Shown here one piece after another: positions 25,268 through 34,541 of a stretch of 64,000 nt of DNA. Below the pieces are notes generated by a model. It worked only from the letters and a program-made list of their open reading frames with translations, was not told where the DNA came from and did no database searches. The first letter of the stretch is position 1. Every line of letters starts with the position of its first letter. The DNA is from Micromonospora sp. WMMD1102. Its GTDB lineage: Bacteria; Actinomycetota; Actinomycetes; Mycobacteriales; Micromonosporaceae. The DNA lies in the NCBI RefSeq assembly GCF_029626265.1, contig NZ_JARUBN010000001.1:6141001-6205000 (forward strand), in the 5' to 3' direction. The position numbers and the translations under genes were made by a program.

Positions 25268-26187
25268 TCAGCCGGAGCCCTGCGGCGGGGCGAAGAGGTG
25301 GCCGGAGGCTTCCCGGCAGGCGGTACGGAGCTGGCCGAGCAGCGCGGCGGTGGCCGGCGGGTCGGGTGGCGGGCCGGGCAGTGCCGCGTACACCGAGCGG
25401 GCGTGGCCGGGCAGCGGTGCCGTCGTCACCCGGGGATCGCGGTGCGCCGCCAGCGCGAGGCCGGGCAGCAGGGTCACCCCGAGACCGGCGGCGACCAGCG
25501 CCTGCACGGCCACGTAGTCGTCGGTGGTGAAGGCCACGTCGGGGGTGAAGCCGGCCGCCGCGCAGGCCCGGAGCAGGTGGGTCCGGCAGCGCTCGCAGCC
25601 GGCGATCCAGCGCCGGTCCGCGTACCCGTCGAGCCCGGTTGCCGGGATCGCCGGGGTGCCGGCCGGGGTGACCAGGTGGATCGGCTCGTCCAGCAGGGGC
25701 AGCCGGCGCAGACCGGTGTCGTCCGGCGGGCCGTCGGGGTGGGAGAAGAGCAGGGCCAGGTCGACCTCACCGGCGCGCAGCAGCCGGAGCGCCGTCGGCG
25801 GCTCCGCCTCCACCAGTCGCAGCTCGACGCCGGGATGGGCAGCCGCGAAGCCGGCCGCCGCCACCGGCACCACCGTGCCGAGCGCGGACGGGAAGGCGGC
25901 CAGCCGGACCCGGCCGGCCCGCAAGCCGGTGTGCGCCGCCAACTCGGCCTCGGCGGCGTCGAGCCGGCCCAGGATCTCCTCGGCCCGTTCGGCGAGCAGC
26001 CGGCCCGCCTCGGTGAGCCGGATCCCCCGGCGATCCGCTGCACCAGCCGGGCGCCGGTCTCGGCCTCCAGCCGGGCCAGGTGGTGGCTGATCGACGGCTG
26101 GGCGTACCGCAGCGCCTGCGCGGCGGCGGTGACCGAACCGTGCCGGGCGACCGCCGCGAGCACCCGGAGCCGGGTCACGTCGAGCAT
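25268..26187 (-). pseudogene. LysR-family regulator broken by a one-base frameshift
   Basis: From ATG 26187 the helix-turn-helix reads normally (MLDVTRLRVLAAVARHGSV, AQALRYAQPSISHHLARLE) up to LVQRIAGG. The rest of the protein lies in the next frame (IRLTEAGRLLAERAEEIL onward, including the co-inducer domain and CERCRTHLLRACAAAG) to the stop at 25268. The break falls at a run of five C on the plus strand (26024-26028); one more base would restore about 307 residues of ordinary LysR. So this is a single-base deletion or a sequencing error in a homopolymer. The divergent gene is also decayed, which favours real loss. Confidence 0.85.
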
Positions 26188-26245
26188 GGCGCCAACGTAT
26201 CAACCGGGTCTATGGGTCAGGACGACAGTTGGCATTGGACCGATG

Positions 26246-26602
26246 GGATGCCGGCCGGCCGCGCACGACTCGTGGCGGGCCGGCAGTTGCGTGCGCCGGC
26301 CGATCCGCACGACGGTCGAGGGCCTCGCCACCGGGCGGGGGTTCCCGCTGCCGCAACGGCTGGTCCGGGGGCGGCTGCACGACTTCCACCTGGTCACCGA
26401 CGCGCAGATCGCGCAGGCGCAGCGGCTGCTGGCCAGCTGCGCACACACCCTGGCCGAGGGAGCCGGGGCGGCCGGCCTGGCGGCGGTGCTCGCCCGGCCG
26501 GACGTGTTCGCCGGCCGGCGGTTGGTTGTGGTGTGCACCGGAGGAAACGCCTCCGCCACCGAGATCGCGGCCCTCGGGCAACCCCGTACCCAGGACGGGT
26601 AG
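26246..26602 (+). pseudogene. 3' remnant of a threonine/serine dehydratase
   Basis: About 118 residues of the C-terminal part of a PLP-dependent threonine/serine dehydratase: SWRAG, RTTVEGLATGRGFPLPQRL, FHLVTDAQIAQAQRLLASCAHTLAEGAGAAGLAAVL and VVVCTGGNASATEIA. The N-terminal half with the PLP lysine is missing; the fragment begins only 40-60 bp from the LysR start. It was probably the LysR-regulated target, now deleted internally. The following 220 bp (26603-26824) contain only GC-rich degenerate repeats. Confidence 0.8.
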
Positions 26603-26824
26603 GGGCGCGGAGGACACCCCCGGAGGACTGGGCCGGTCGGCGGCGGTCTCAGGGAAAACTCCGGGTCGCCGATGGTTCCGGCCGCCGGGGCGGGCCGGAA
26701 TACTTGGACACCGGCACTGGCCCAGCAGCACCTGCCCGCCGGCCGGGCGCCCGGAGCAGTCGGACGCCAGCGGGGGCGCCGGAGCGCCTGGACGCCGGCC
26801 GGGCGCCGGAGGCGGAAGGACCCC

Positions 26825-27499
26825 TTGACCGCGATAGACGGATACCTCGACGAGCTCGACCGCGCCCTGCGGGGGCCGCGGCGGGTCAAGGCCGACCTGC
26901 TCCGGGAGGCCCGGGACAGCCTGGTCGACGCGAGCGAGGCGTACCGGGACCTCGGTCTCGACCCGGGCACCGCCGACCGGCGGGCGGTCGACGACTTCGG
27001 CGCGGTCGGCCGGATCGCCCCCGGCTACCAGGCGGAACTCGCGCTGGCCCAGGGCCGCCGGACCGCGCTGCTGGCCGTGTTCGTCCTCGCCGTCCAGCCC
27101 CCGTTCTGGCGGCTGGTCTCGTGGCGGCTCGCCGAGCCGGATCCGCTGCCCGGGCTCTCCGGCGTGCTGGAGGACCTGGTGAGTTGGCTGGGCACCCTGG
27201 CGCTGGTGGTCGCCCTGCTGGCCGTCTGGGTCCTCGGGCACGGGATCCGGGTGTTCGGCGCCCGGCCCGGACACGCCCGGCTCACCGGGATCTTCGCCTG
27301 CGCACTGGCACCCGTCTTCAGTCTCAACGGCCTGCTGCTGGCGTTCTTCAGTCCGGCCGCCGACGCGCCGCCACTGATCCGGCTTCCGCTGGTGCTTGTG
27401 GTCCTGGTCACGCCGATGGCCCTGGTGGCGGTGCACGGCTCCCGCTGCCTGTCGGCGGCGCGTGCGGCGACCAGCCCGCCGGTACATCCGGTCAATTAG
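26825..27499 (+). CDS. Permease-prefix-domain membrane protein
   Basis: 224 residues from TTG 26825 with GGAAGGA upstream. The N-terminal 75 residues are a permease prefix domain (IDGYLDELDRALRGPRRVKADLLREARDSLVDASEAYRDLGL, DFGAVGRIAPGYQAELALAQGRRTALL), followed by four or so hydrophobic helices. Such proteins are normally paired with a PadR regulator immediately upstream; none is present here. Function unknown. Confidence 0.75.
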   Translation: MTAIDGYLDELDRALRGPRRVKADLLREARDSLVDASEAYRDLGLDPGTADRRAVDDFGAVGRIAPGYQAELALAQGRRTALLAVFVLAVQPPFWRLVSWRLAEPDPLPGLSGVLEDLVSWLGTLALVVALLAVWVLGHGIRVFGARPGHARLTGIFACALAPVFSLNGLLLAFFSPAADAPPLIRLPLVLVVLVTPMALVAVHGSRCLSAARAATSPPVHPVN

Positions 27500-27577
27500 C
27501 GGTCGTCGCCAGGCGCGGCCCAGACGGAAACCGATCGGCTCGACCTGCGACCCGCTCGACTTTCATAAGTAGAGCAT

Positions 27578-27598
27578 CTACATGTAGGTTGCTAACCT
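27578..27598. promoter_or_regulatory. Overlapping inverted repeats before the MMPL gene
   Basis: A perfect 10-bp palindrome CTACATGTAG (27578-27587) overlaps a second inverted repeat AGGTT-GCT-AACCT (27586-27598). They lie in an AT-rich patch 55-75 nt before the GTG of the MMPL transporter and are probably the operator/promoter of that gene. No regulator gene is adjacent. Confidence 0.5.
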
Positions 27599-27652
27599 AT
27601 CTTTGGCCGGGACGCGGTGCGGTCCCGGGCTCTGCGACGGAAGGAGCCGACA

Positions 27653-29869
27653 GTGTCGACCGAACCCGCCCCCGCCGCCCCTGGACCCGGCGCCACCCCC
27701 AGACCCGGCGCCACCCCGGACCGGGCCGGCGTCTTCGCCCGGCTGGCCGGCTGGGCGTACCGGCACCGCTGGGTGGCCGTGCTGAGCTGGGTCGCCGTGC
27801 TGGTCGGCCTCGCCGTGGCCGCCCAGGCGGTCGGCCCGGACTACCACAACGACCACTCGCTGCCGGGCACCGAGTCGCAGGCCGCCGCGGACCTGCTGGC
27901 CGAACACGGGTCCCGGCAGCGGGCGGCCAGCGTCGAGATCGTGCTGCACGACGCGGGCGGCCTCGCCGGTGCCCGCGAGCGGGTCGAACCGATGCTCGCC
28001 GAGGTACGCACCCTCGCCTCGGTCGCCGACGTGGCAAGCCCCTACGGGACGCCCGAGGCCGTCTCCGCCGACGGCACCATCGGGTACGCCACGGTGACCC
28101 TGGACGGGCCGGCCGAGGAGGTGCCGGCCGAGGACGTACGGGCGGTGATCGCCGCCGCGCGGGAGGTCGCCGGGGACGGGCTGCGGGTGGAGTTGGCCGG
28201 TGACCCGGTGCGGGCGGCCCAAGAGAGCGAGGGCGGCGCGGCGGAGGGCGCCGGACTGCTGGCGGCCCTGGTCATCCTGGTGATCCTCTTCGGTTCCCTG
28301 CTGGCCGCCTCGCTGCCGGTCGGGATCGCCGTCTTCGCGGTGGGCAGCACGCTCAGCCTGGTCGTCCTCGCCTCGCACGTCGCCACGATCGCCGACTACA
28401 CCGCCCCGCTGATGGCCCTGGTCGGGCTCGGCGTCGGCATCGACTACGCGCTGCTGGTCTTCTCCCGGTTCCGCTCCGAGCTGCTGGACGGTGCCGACCG
28501 GGCCACCGCCACCCGGACCGCACTGGACACCGCCGGCCGTACCGTCTTCTTCGCCGCCTGCACGGTGGTGATCGCCCTGCTCGGCCTCGTCCTGCTCGGC
28601 CTCGGCTCGCTTCAGGGCGTGGCCGTGGCGGTGGCGCTGACCGTGCTGGTCACCATGCTCGCCTCGCTGACCCTGCTGCCCGCGCTGCTGGCGCTCTTCG
28701 GCGGGCGGGTCGAGCGCGTCATCCGGCGCCGCGCCGCGCGGGCGAAGCGGGCCGAGGGCGCGCTGTGGCGGAGCTGGGCCGGGTTCGTGCAGCGCCGGCC
28801 GTGGCTGGCCCTGCTGCTGCCGACGGCCCTGTTGCTGCTGCTCGCGGTGCCGGCCCTGGACATGCGGCTGGGCTTCGCCGACGCCGGCAGCGACGCACCG
28901 GGCTCGACCAGCCGGCAGGCGTACGACCTGATGTCGACCGGCTTCGGCCCCGGGCGCAACGGTCCACTGGTGGTAGTCGTCGAGGGCGGCCAGCCGGCGG
29001 CGACCGAGGTGCGGGACGCGCTGGCCGGGGCGGCCGGCGTCGCGGCGGTCACCCCGCTGTTCCCGGCCCCGGACGGGCAACTGCACACCCTGCTGCTCTT
29101 CCCGACCTCGGCCCCGCAGGACGCGGCCACGATGGAGCTGGTGCAACGGCTGCGCGACGAGGTGCTCCCGACCGTCGAGCGGAACACCGGGGTGCTCGTC
29201 TCGATCGGCGGCGGTACGGCGGCCGCGGTCGACTTCGCCGACGCGATCGCCGACCGGCTGCCGCTCTTCGTGGTCGTCGTGGTGGGCCTATCCGCCCTGC
29301 TGCTGGTACTCGTCTTCCGTTCCCTGCTCGTCCCGGTCAAGGCGGCGGTGCTCAACCTGCTCAGTGTGGCCGCCGCCCTGGGCGTGATCACCTACGTCTT
29401 CCAGTACGGCAACCTGGGCGTGCAGCCCGGCCCGGTCGAGGCGTTCGTACCCGTGCTCATCTTCGCCATCGTCTTCGGCCTCTCGATGGACTACGAGGTC
29501 TTCCTGGTGTCCCGGATGCACGAGCACTGGGAACGGCACCACGACGCGCAGGGCGCCGTCCGGGAGGGCCTGGCCACCACCGGGCGGATCGTGACGGCCG
29601 CCGCCGCCATCATGATCGTGGTGTTCAGTGCCTTCCTCTTCGACCCGGGGCGGATGCTGCGACAGTTCGGGCTCGGCCTGGCGGTGGCGATCTTCGTGGA
29701 CGGCTTCGTCATCCGCTGCCTGATCCTGCCCGCGGTGATGCGGCTCTTCGGCGCCCGCGCCTGGTGGCTGCCGTCCTGGTTGGACCGCTGGCTGCCCCGG
29801 GTCGCCCTGGAACGGCCCGAGCCGGCCGCCCCGGCCCCCGCCGGCACGCCGACCTCCAGCCCGGTCTGA
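27653..29869 (+). CDS. MMPL-family RND transporter
   Basis: 738 residues from GTG 27653, preceded by GGAAGGAG. Two repeated halves each have one helix, an extracytoplasmic domain and a five-helix cluster. Signatures: NDHSLPGTESQAAADLL in the first porter domain, LVGLGVGIDYALLVFSRFRSEL and FGLSMDYEVFLVSRMHEHW with the GxxxDY motif of MmpL proton relays. Such proteins export lipids or small hydrophobic compounds; the substrate is unknown. Its operator region carries the palindromes at 27578-27598. Confidence 0.94.
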   Translation: MSTEPAPAAPGPGATPRPGATPDRAGVFARLAGWAYRHRWVAVLSWVAVLVGLAVAAQAVGPDYHNDHSLPGTESQAAADLLAEHGSRQRAASVEIVLHDAGGLAGARERVEPMLAEVRTLASVADVASPYGTPEAVSADGTIGYATVTLDGPAEEVPAEDVRAVIAAAREVAGDGLRVELAGDPVRAAQESEGGAAEGAGLLAALVILVILFGSLLAASLPVGIAVFAVGSTLSLVVLASHVATIADYTAPLMALVGLGVGIDYALLVFSRFRSELLDGADRATATRTALDTAGRTVFFAACTVVIALLGLVLLGLGSLQGVAVAVALTVLVTMLASLTLLPALLALFGGRVERVIRRRAARAKRAEGALWRSWAGFVQRRPWLALLLPTALLLLLAVPALDMRLGFADAGSDAPGSTSRQAYDLMSTGFGPGRNGPLVVVVEGGQPAATEVRDALAGAAGVAAVTPLFPAPDGQLHTLLLFPTSAPQDAATMELVQRLRDEVLPTVERNTGVLVSIGGGTAAAVDFADAIADRLPLFVVVVVGLSALLLVLVFRSLLVPVKAAVLNLLSVAAALGVITYVFQYGNLGVQPGPVEAFVPVLIFAIVFGLSMDYEVFLVSRMHEHWERHHDAQGAVREGLATTGRIVTAAAAIMIVVFSAFLFDPGRMLRQFGLGLAVAIFVDGFVIRCLILPAVMRLFGARAWWLPSWLDRWLPRVALERPEPAAPAPAGTPTSSPV

Positions 29870-29918
29870 TCCCTTCCTCACGGCGGCCCGGGTTGCCGGC
29901 GGGACTACCCTCGGGCGG

Positions 29919-30623
29919 GTGCGCGATCCCCTGGTCCTCGCCGTCGCCCAGCCGCGCTGCCTGGCGCACGACGTGGTGGCGAACGCCGACGCCCACGCCG
30001 AGGCGGTCCGGGCCGCCGGAGCCCGGGTGCTGGTCTTTCCCGAGATGTCACTGACCGGGTACGAGTTCGACGCCGCACCGGTCGACCCCGGCGATTCCCG
30101 CCTCGCCCCGGTCGTGACGGCCTGCGCCGAGACCGGGACGCTGGCGCTGGTCGGCGCACCGGTGGCCGGCGAGCGGGGACGGCGGCACATCGGTGTGCTG
30201 GCGGTCGACGGCGACGGAGCGCGGGTGGCGTACCGGAAGATGTTCCTCGGTGGGTCCGAGCCGGCGCACTTCGCGCCGGGCGACGGGCCGGCGGTGGTCG
30301 AGGTGGCCGGCTGGCGGCTCGGGCTCGCCGTCTGCAAGGACACCGGGATACCGGAGCACGCCGCCGGGACCGCCTCGCTCGGCATCGACGCCTACCTCGC
30401 CGGGGCGCTGGACCACGCGGCGGAGTGGGGCGTCCAGGCGGAGCGGGCCCTGCGCACCGCTGCCGCGCACCGGGTCTGGGTGGCCACTGCCAGCTTCGCC
30501 GGCGCCACCGGTGGCGGGTTCACCCACGCCGCCGGACGGTCGAGGATCTGGGCCCCGGACGGTCGGGTGGTCGCCGAGGCCGGACCCGAGCCGGACGAGG
30601 TGGTCCGGGCGACCCTCGCCTGA
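29919..30623 (+). CDS. Carbon-nitrogen hydrolase (nitrilase superfamily)
   Basis: 234 residues, start GTG 29919. The catalytic triad can be placed: E42 (VFPEMSLTGYE), K107 (AYRKMFL) and C139 (LAVCKDTGIPEH). Nitrilase-superfamily enzymes cut amide or nitrile bonds. The short length and the CKD motif fit the amidase branch rather than true nitrilases. It is 49 nt after the MMPL gene on the same strand and may be cotranscribed. Substrate unknown. Confidence 0.9.
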   Translation: MRDPLVLAVAQPRCLAHDVVANADAHAEAVRAAGARVLVFPEMSLTGYEFDAAPVDPGDSRLAPVVTACAETGTLALVGAPVAGERGRRHIGVLAVDGDGARVAYRKMFLGGSEPAHFAPGDGPAVVEVAGWRLGLAVCKDTGIPEHAAGTASLGIDAYLAGALDHAAEWGVQAERALRTAAAHRVWVATASFAGATGGGFTHAAGRSRIWAPDGRVVAEAGPEPDEVVRATLA

Positions 30624-30708
30624 GCACCCCGACCCCGACCCCGGAGCTGGCGGCCCACCGAGGTCGGGACGCGTTCAGGCAGTGCCCGCGCTCAGGCTGT
30701 GCCCGCGC

Positions 30709-31758
30709 TCAGGCCGCGACGCGGTCGGCGGGTGGGCGGCGACGTCGCGCGGTGTCGGTGAGTGATCGCGGCCGGAAGAGGGCGTTCGGGCTGTACCGGT
30801 CGGTGCCGGGCGGCACGATCTCGTCGATCCGGTCGAGGGTGGCGTCGTCCAGGGTGAGCGCGGCGCCGTCGAGCAGGTCCTCCAGTTGCCGCATGGTCCG
30901 CGGCCCGATGATCGCCGAGGTGACGGCGGGATGGGCCACGGTGAAGGCCACTGCCAGCTGCGGCAGGGTGCAGCCGAGGCCGGTCGCGACCTCGACGAGC
31001 TGTTCGACGATGTCGAGCTTGGCTGCGTTTCCGGCGATCGTGGGATCGAAGTTCCCCGGGCGGAGTGCGGCCCGCCCGGTGGACAGGTCGATCGGCTGGT
31101 CCCGGCGGTATCTGCCGGTGAGGAACCCGAAGGCCAGCGGACTCCAGACCAGTACTCCCATGCCGTAGCGCTGGCAGACGGGCAGCAGCGAGGTTTCGAT
31201 CCCCCGGGCCAGGATCGAGTACGGCGGCTGTTCGGAGCGGAAGCGTTCGAAGCCGCGCCGCGCGGAGACGTGCTGCGCCTCGACGATCTCCTCGGCCGGG
31301 AAGGTCGAGCAGCCGAAGGCACGGATCTTGCCCTGGCGTACGAGGTCGCTGAGTACCGACAGGGTCTCCTCGATGTCGGTGGCGGGGTCGGGGCGGTGCA
31401 CCTGGTAGAGGTCGATCCACTCGGTGTCCAGCCGCCGTAGGCTCTCCTCGACCGCCCGCAGGATCCACCGGCGGGAGTTGCCGCTGCGGTTGCGGCCCTC
31501 GCCCATCTGGAAGTGCACCTTGGTGGCGAGTACGACGTCGTCGCGCCGGCCGCGCAGCGCCTTTCCGACGATTTCCTCGGACTCGCCCTGGCCGTACATG
31601 TCGGCGGTGTCGACGAAGTTGATTCCCCGGTCGAGGGCGGCGTGGATGATCCGGACGCAGTCGTCGTGGTCGGGATTGCCGACGGCCCCGAACATCATCG
31701 TCCCGAGGCAGTGCACACTGACCTCGATTCCGGTCCCGCCGAGAGTGCGATAGCGCAT
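30709..31758 (-). CDS. Aldo/keto reductase
   Basis: 349 residues, NADPH-dependent carbonyl reductase fold. Catalytic tetrad D50, Y55, K80 and H121 are in FVDTADMYG, LATKVHF and LYQVHRPD. It is divergent from the MerR gene, with a MerR-type promoter between. The -10 box is about 9 nt before the ATG at 31758, so the transcript is nearly leaderless. A MerR sensor of thiols or electrophiles controlling an aldehyde reductase would fit detoxification (inference). Confidence 0.93.
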   Translation of the reverse strand: MRYRTLGGTGIEVSVHCLGTMMFGAVGNPDHDDCVRIIHAALDRGINFVDTADMYGQGESEEIVGKALRGRRDDVVLATKVHFQMGEGRNRSGNSRRWILRAVEESLRRLDTEWIDLYQVHRPDPATDIEETLSVLSDLVRQGKIRAFGCSTFPAEEIVEAQHVSARRGFERFRSEQPPYSILARGIETSLLPVCQRYGMGVLVWSPLAFGFLTGRYRRDQPIDLSTGRAALRPGNFDPTIAGNAAKLDIVEQLVEVATGLGCTLPQLAVAFTVAHPAVTSAIIGPRTMRQLEDLLDGAALTLDDATLDRIDEIVPPGTDRYSPNALFRPRSLTDTARRRRPPADRVAA

Positions 31759-31766
31759 GGTGCTGC

Positions 31767-31797
31767 ACCCTAGGAGCTAGAGTCGACTCTAGGTCAA
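31767..31797 (-). promoter_or_regulatory. MerR-type promoter with 19-bp spacer and palindromic operator
   Basis: On the minus strand: -35 TTGACC (31797-31792), a 19-nt spacer, and -10 TAGGGT (31772-31767). The spacer contains most of the perfect 16-bp palindrome CTAGAGTCGACTCTAG (31777-31792). An overlong 19-bp spacer with a centred palindrome is the signature of promoters that MerR proteins untwist. It drives the aldo/keto reductase; the divergent gene is the MerR regulator. Confidence 0.85.
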
Positions 31798-31816
31798 CCT
31801 CGGTACGCTGAGCGAC

Positions 31817-32218
31817 ATGACCGAGGTCCCGACGGCGTTGAGTATCGGCCAGCTCGCCGAACGCACCGGCCTGAGCGTGCACGCGCTCCGCTTCTACGAG
31901 CACGAGGGGCTCTTCGTCAATCCCGTCCGACGCGGGCCCGGCGGCCGGCGCGTCTACGACCAGGACGACGTGGACTGGCTGACCGTCTGCGTCATCCTGC
32001 GCGCCTCGGGGATGCCGCTGCCCGTGCTCCGCCGGTACACCGACCTGGTCCGGGCCGGGGCCGGCAACGAGCGGGAGCGGCTGACCCTGCTCCGGGAGCA
32101 CCACGGCCAGGTCGCGGAGCAGATCGACAGGCTCACCCAGTCCCTGGACCTGGTCAGGTTCAAGATCGGGGTGTACGAGGACCTGCTGGACCAGGAAGCA
32201 GGCGTACCTGCCGGCTAG
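31817..32218 (+). CDS. MerR-family transcriptional regulator
   Basis: 133 residues. The winged helix (SIGQLAERTGLSVHALRFYEHEGLF, GRRVYDQDDVDWL) is followed by a dimerisation helix and a C-terminal region without obvious metal-binding cysteines, which suggests the AdhR/NmlR-like or SoxR-unlike subgroup. It starts 20 nt from the palindromic operator and probably controls both itself and the divergent aldo/keto reductase. Its last 59 bp overlap the convergent AlkZ-like gene. Confidence 0.93.
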   Translation: MTEVPTALSIGQLAERTGLSVHALRFYEHEGLFVNPVRRGPGGRRVYDQDDVDWLTVCVILRASGMPLPVLRRYTDLVRAGAGNERERLTLLREHHGQVAEQIDRLTQSLDLVRFKIGVYEDLLDQEAGVPAG

Positions 32219-33293
32219 CGGCGTCCGGGTCGGTGAAGGCGAGCAGCCGGTCGGCCTCCGCCTCGATCTCGGTGTACTCGACCGGGGTTAGCCGGCGCAG
32301 CGGACGTACGGTCAGCACGGCGGCACCGTCCGTCCGGGACGTCGACCACATCGCGGCCACCGTCCCGTCGACAAGCACCGTGGCCGCCACCGCCGCACCG
32401 ACGCAGACCTGCCGGCGTTCCTGGTCGGTCATGATCCGGCTCCGGTCGGCGTACGCCAGCAGCGGCGCGTCGAACTCCGGCAGCAGCCGTACCGGGGCGG
32501 GCAGGTCGGCCGGCGGCAGCGGCCGGTCCGGCAGGTCGAACAGTTCCCGGCCGGACTCGTCGGCGTAGACCCGCAGTTCCGGGCGGAGCCCGGCGAAGAC
32601 CTCCCGGAGCCCGGCCACCCCGGACCAGGCCCGCGCGTCGGCCACGGTCGCCGGGCCGAACGCCGCCAGATAGCGCCGGACCAGCTCGCGCAGCCCTTCG
32701 GCGGTCGCCTCCCGGGTCACGCCGGTCCAGTCCGAGCTGGCGAACGGGGTCGCGCCGTAGGTGTTCCAGGTGCCGCTCGGGGCCGGGTGCAGCACGGGTT
32801 CGAGATACTGCGCGGTCCAGCCGAGGGCGGTCGGGTCGTACTCCGGCCAGGCCAGTGCGAGTTGCCGGCCCAGGGCCGGCCGGGTCAGCACCCGCCCGTC
32901 GGCGAGCAGCCGCCGGGTCTGCGCGACCAGCGCGTCGAGGTCGAGACCGGCGGTGCGGGTACCGAAGGCGTTGCGCTGCACCCGGCGGAGCAGGCCGGTC
33001 AGGGCGGGCCGGACCAGCCGGAAGTCCGGCACCGACAGCAGGTGCTGGGTGGCCCGCATCAGGGTCGAGCGGACCAGGGTACGGTCCTCGACCGCCCGGG
33101 TCAGCTCCGCGACCGTGAAGCCGCGCAACCTGTTCCAGAGCGCCAGGTACGGCAGGTTCGGGCTCTGCGCGTTCAGCCCGAGCAGCCGCTCGACGGCCGG
33201 GACGACCGGCAGCTCCGCCCGGCGCAGCAGCAGTTGCCGGTCCAGGGCCGCCCGGCCGAGAACTCGCGGACCGAGTACGCGGGGAGATGTCAT
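32160..33293 (-). CDS. AlkZ-like winged-helix DNA-binding protein (DUF1006)
   Basis: 377 residues. The pattern AVERLLGLNAQSPNLPYLALWNRLRGF, LVRSTLMRATQHLLSVPDF and TEIEAEADRLLAF matches the winged-helix AlkZ/AlkX family. AlkZ itself is a DNA glycosylase that unhooks interstrand crosslinks and often guards producers of DNA-damaging metabolites; other members have broader base-excision roles. The AQS region corresponds to the catalytic Gln loop. It overlaps the MerR 3' end by 59 bp in convergent orientation. Confidence 0.88.
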   Translation of the reverse strand: MTSPRVLGPRVLGRAALDRQLLLRRAELPVVPAVERLLGLNAQSPNLPYLALWNRLRGFTVAELTRAVEDRTLVRSTLMRATQHLLSVPDFRLVRPALTGLLRRVQRNAFGTRTAGLDLDALVAQTRRLLADGRVLTRPALGRQLALAWPEYDPTALGWTAQYLEPVLHPAPSGTWNTYGATPFASSDWTGVTREATAEGLRELVRRYLAAFGPATVADARAWSGVAGLREVFAGLRPELRVYADESGRELFDLPDRPLPPADLPAPVRLLPEFDAPLLAYADRSRIMTDQERRQVCVGAAVAATVLVDGTVAAMWSTSRTDGAAVLTVRPLRRLTPVEYTEIEAEADRLLAFTDPDAASRQVRLLPGPAGPRTPRS

Positions 33294-33464
33294 GCCGGAA
33301 CGCTAGCCGGAATTGCGGCCACTTCCTGTCCTCAAAGTTGGCTCAGCCGGACGGGTGGCGCCGGGGCGCTTTTCCCGCCCGGACCGGACCGGCATAGCAG
33401 AGTCGAGCCCGGGAGCGCCCGCAGCGGCCTCCCCGCCGACGCGTGCCGGAAGGGAATCGACAGC

Positions 33465-34355
33465 ATGGCCAAGACGTGGCTGATCACCGGAAGTTCCCGG
33501 GGACTGGGCCGGGCGCTCAGCCAGGAGGTACTGGACCGGGGCGACAACCTGCTCGCCACCGCCCGGCAGCCCGACCAGCTCGCCGACTTCGTCGACAGGT
33601 ACGGCGACCAGGTGCGGCCGTACGCCCTCGACGTCACCGACCCGGCCGCCGCCCGGGCGGCGGTACGGGCCGCCGTGGAGACCTTCGGCGGGCTGGACGT
33701 GGTGGCCAACAACGCCGGTTACGCCAACAGCGCGCCGATCGAGGAGATGCCGGAGGAGGACTTCCGGGCCCAGGTCGAGACGAACCTGTTCGGGGTCGTG
33801 AACGTCACCCGGGCGGCCCTGCCGGTGCTCCGGGACCGCCGCTCCGGGCACTTCCTCCAGTTCTCCTCGGTCGGCGGCCGGGTCGGCGGCACGCCGGGGC
33901 TGGGCGCCTACCAGACGGCGAAGTTCGCGGTGGAGGGCTTCTCCGAGGTCCTGAACAACGAGGTCAAGCCGTTCGGCATCCGGGTCACGATCGTCGAGCC
34001 CGGCGCGTTCCGGACCGACTGGGGCGGGGAGTCGATGCGGCTGGCCGATGTGGGCGAGGACTACGAGCAGACCGTCGGGCGGATGCACGCGCTGCGTCGC
34101 GACATGGACGGCCAGCAGGCCGGTGACCCGGAACGGGCCGCCCGGGTGATAGCCGACCTGGTCGGGCTCGCCGCACCGCCGCTGCGGCTGCTGCTCGGCT
34201 CGGACGCCCTGCGGCTGGCCGAGGAGGCGGCGCGGGTCCGTGCCGCCGAGTGCACCGCCTGGGCCGACGTCAGCCGGAGCACCGACTACGACAGCGCCAC
34301 CGACTTCGCCCGGACGCCGGTCGCCGCCATGCTCACCCCGCGCAGCCCGAACTGA
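33465..34355 (+). CDS. SDR-family oxidoreductase
   Basis: 296 residues from ATG 33465 with GGAAGGGAA ahead; the frame is open much further upstream but that part is antisense to the AlkZ-like gene. Short-chain dehydrogenase motifs: TGSSRGLG (8-15), NNAG (92-95), catalytic Ser134/135, Y149 and K153 in YQTAK. Closest in layout to the classical SDRs labelled oxidoreductase or SDR family NAD(P)-dependent. Substrate unknown. Confidence 0.94.
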   Translation: MAKTWLITGSSRGLGRALSQEVLDRGDNLLATARQPDQLADFVDRYGDQVRPYALDVTDPAAARAAVRAAVETFGGLDVVANNAGYANSAPIEEMPEEDFRAQVETNLFGVVNVTRAALPVLRDRRSGHFLQFSSVGGRVGGTPGLGAYQTAKFAVEGFSEVLNNEVKPFGIRVTIVEPGAFRTDWGGESMRLADVGEDYEQTVGRMHALRRDMDGQQAGDPERAARVIADLVGLAAPPLRLLLGSDALRLAEEAARVRAAECTAWADVSRSTDYDSATDFARTPVAAMLTPRSPN

Positions 34356-34541
34356 CCCCGCGCACCCTTCCGCCATGCCGCCGGCTCGGGCAGAAAACTG
34401 ACGCCGACGGATGACTCGCCGTCCACACGGGACGTACGCTCGGCGACGCAGGTCCCACGACGAGCCCGCCGAGCCCCGGGGCGGGAGCCGCCTCCCCGGT
34501 CCGGCCGGCCCGTCGACCCCTCGGACGGCGGAAGGTCAGGA

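Noticed and set aside
26080..28203. Plus-strand frame of about 700 codons across the dehydratase remnant, permease-prefix gene and MMPL start
   Set aside because: It is out of frame with all three recognised proteins and is Arg/Gly/Pro-rich.
34356..34541. Cyclic-di-AMP riboswitch before the secreted protease
   Set aside because: The position would fit, but the conserved core segments were not found in the leader.
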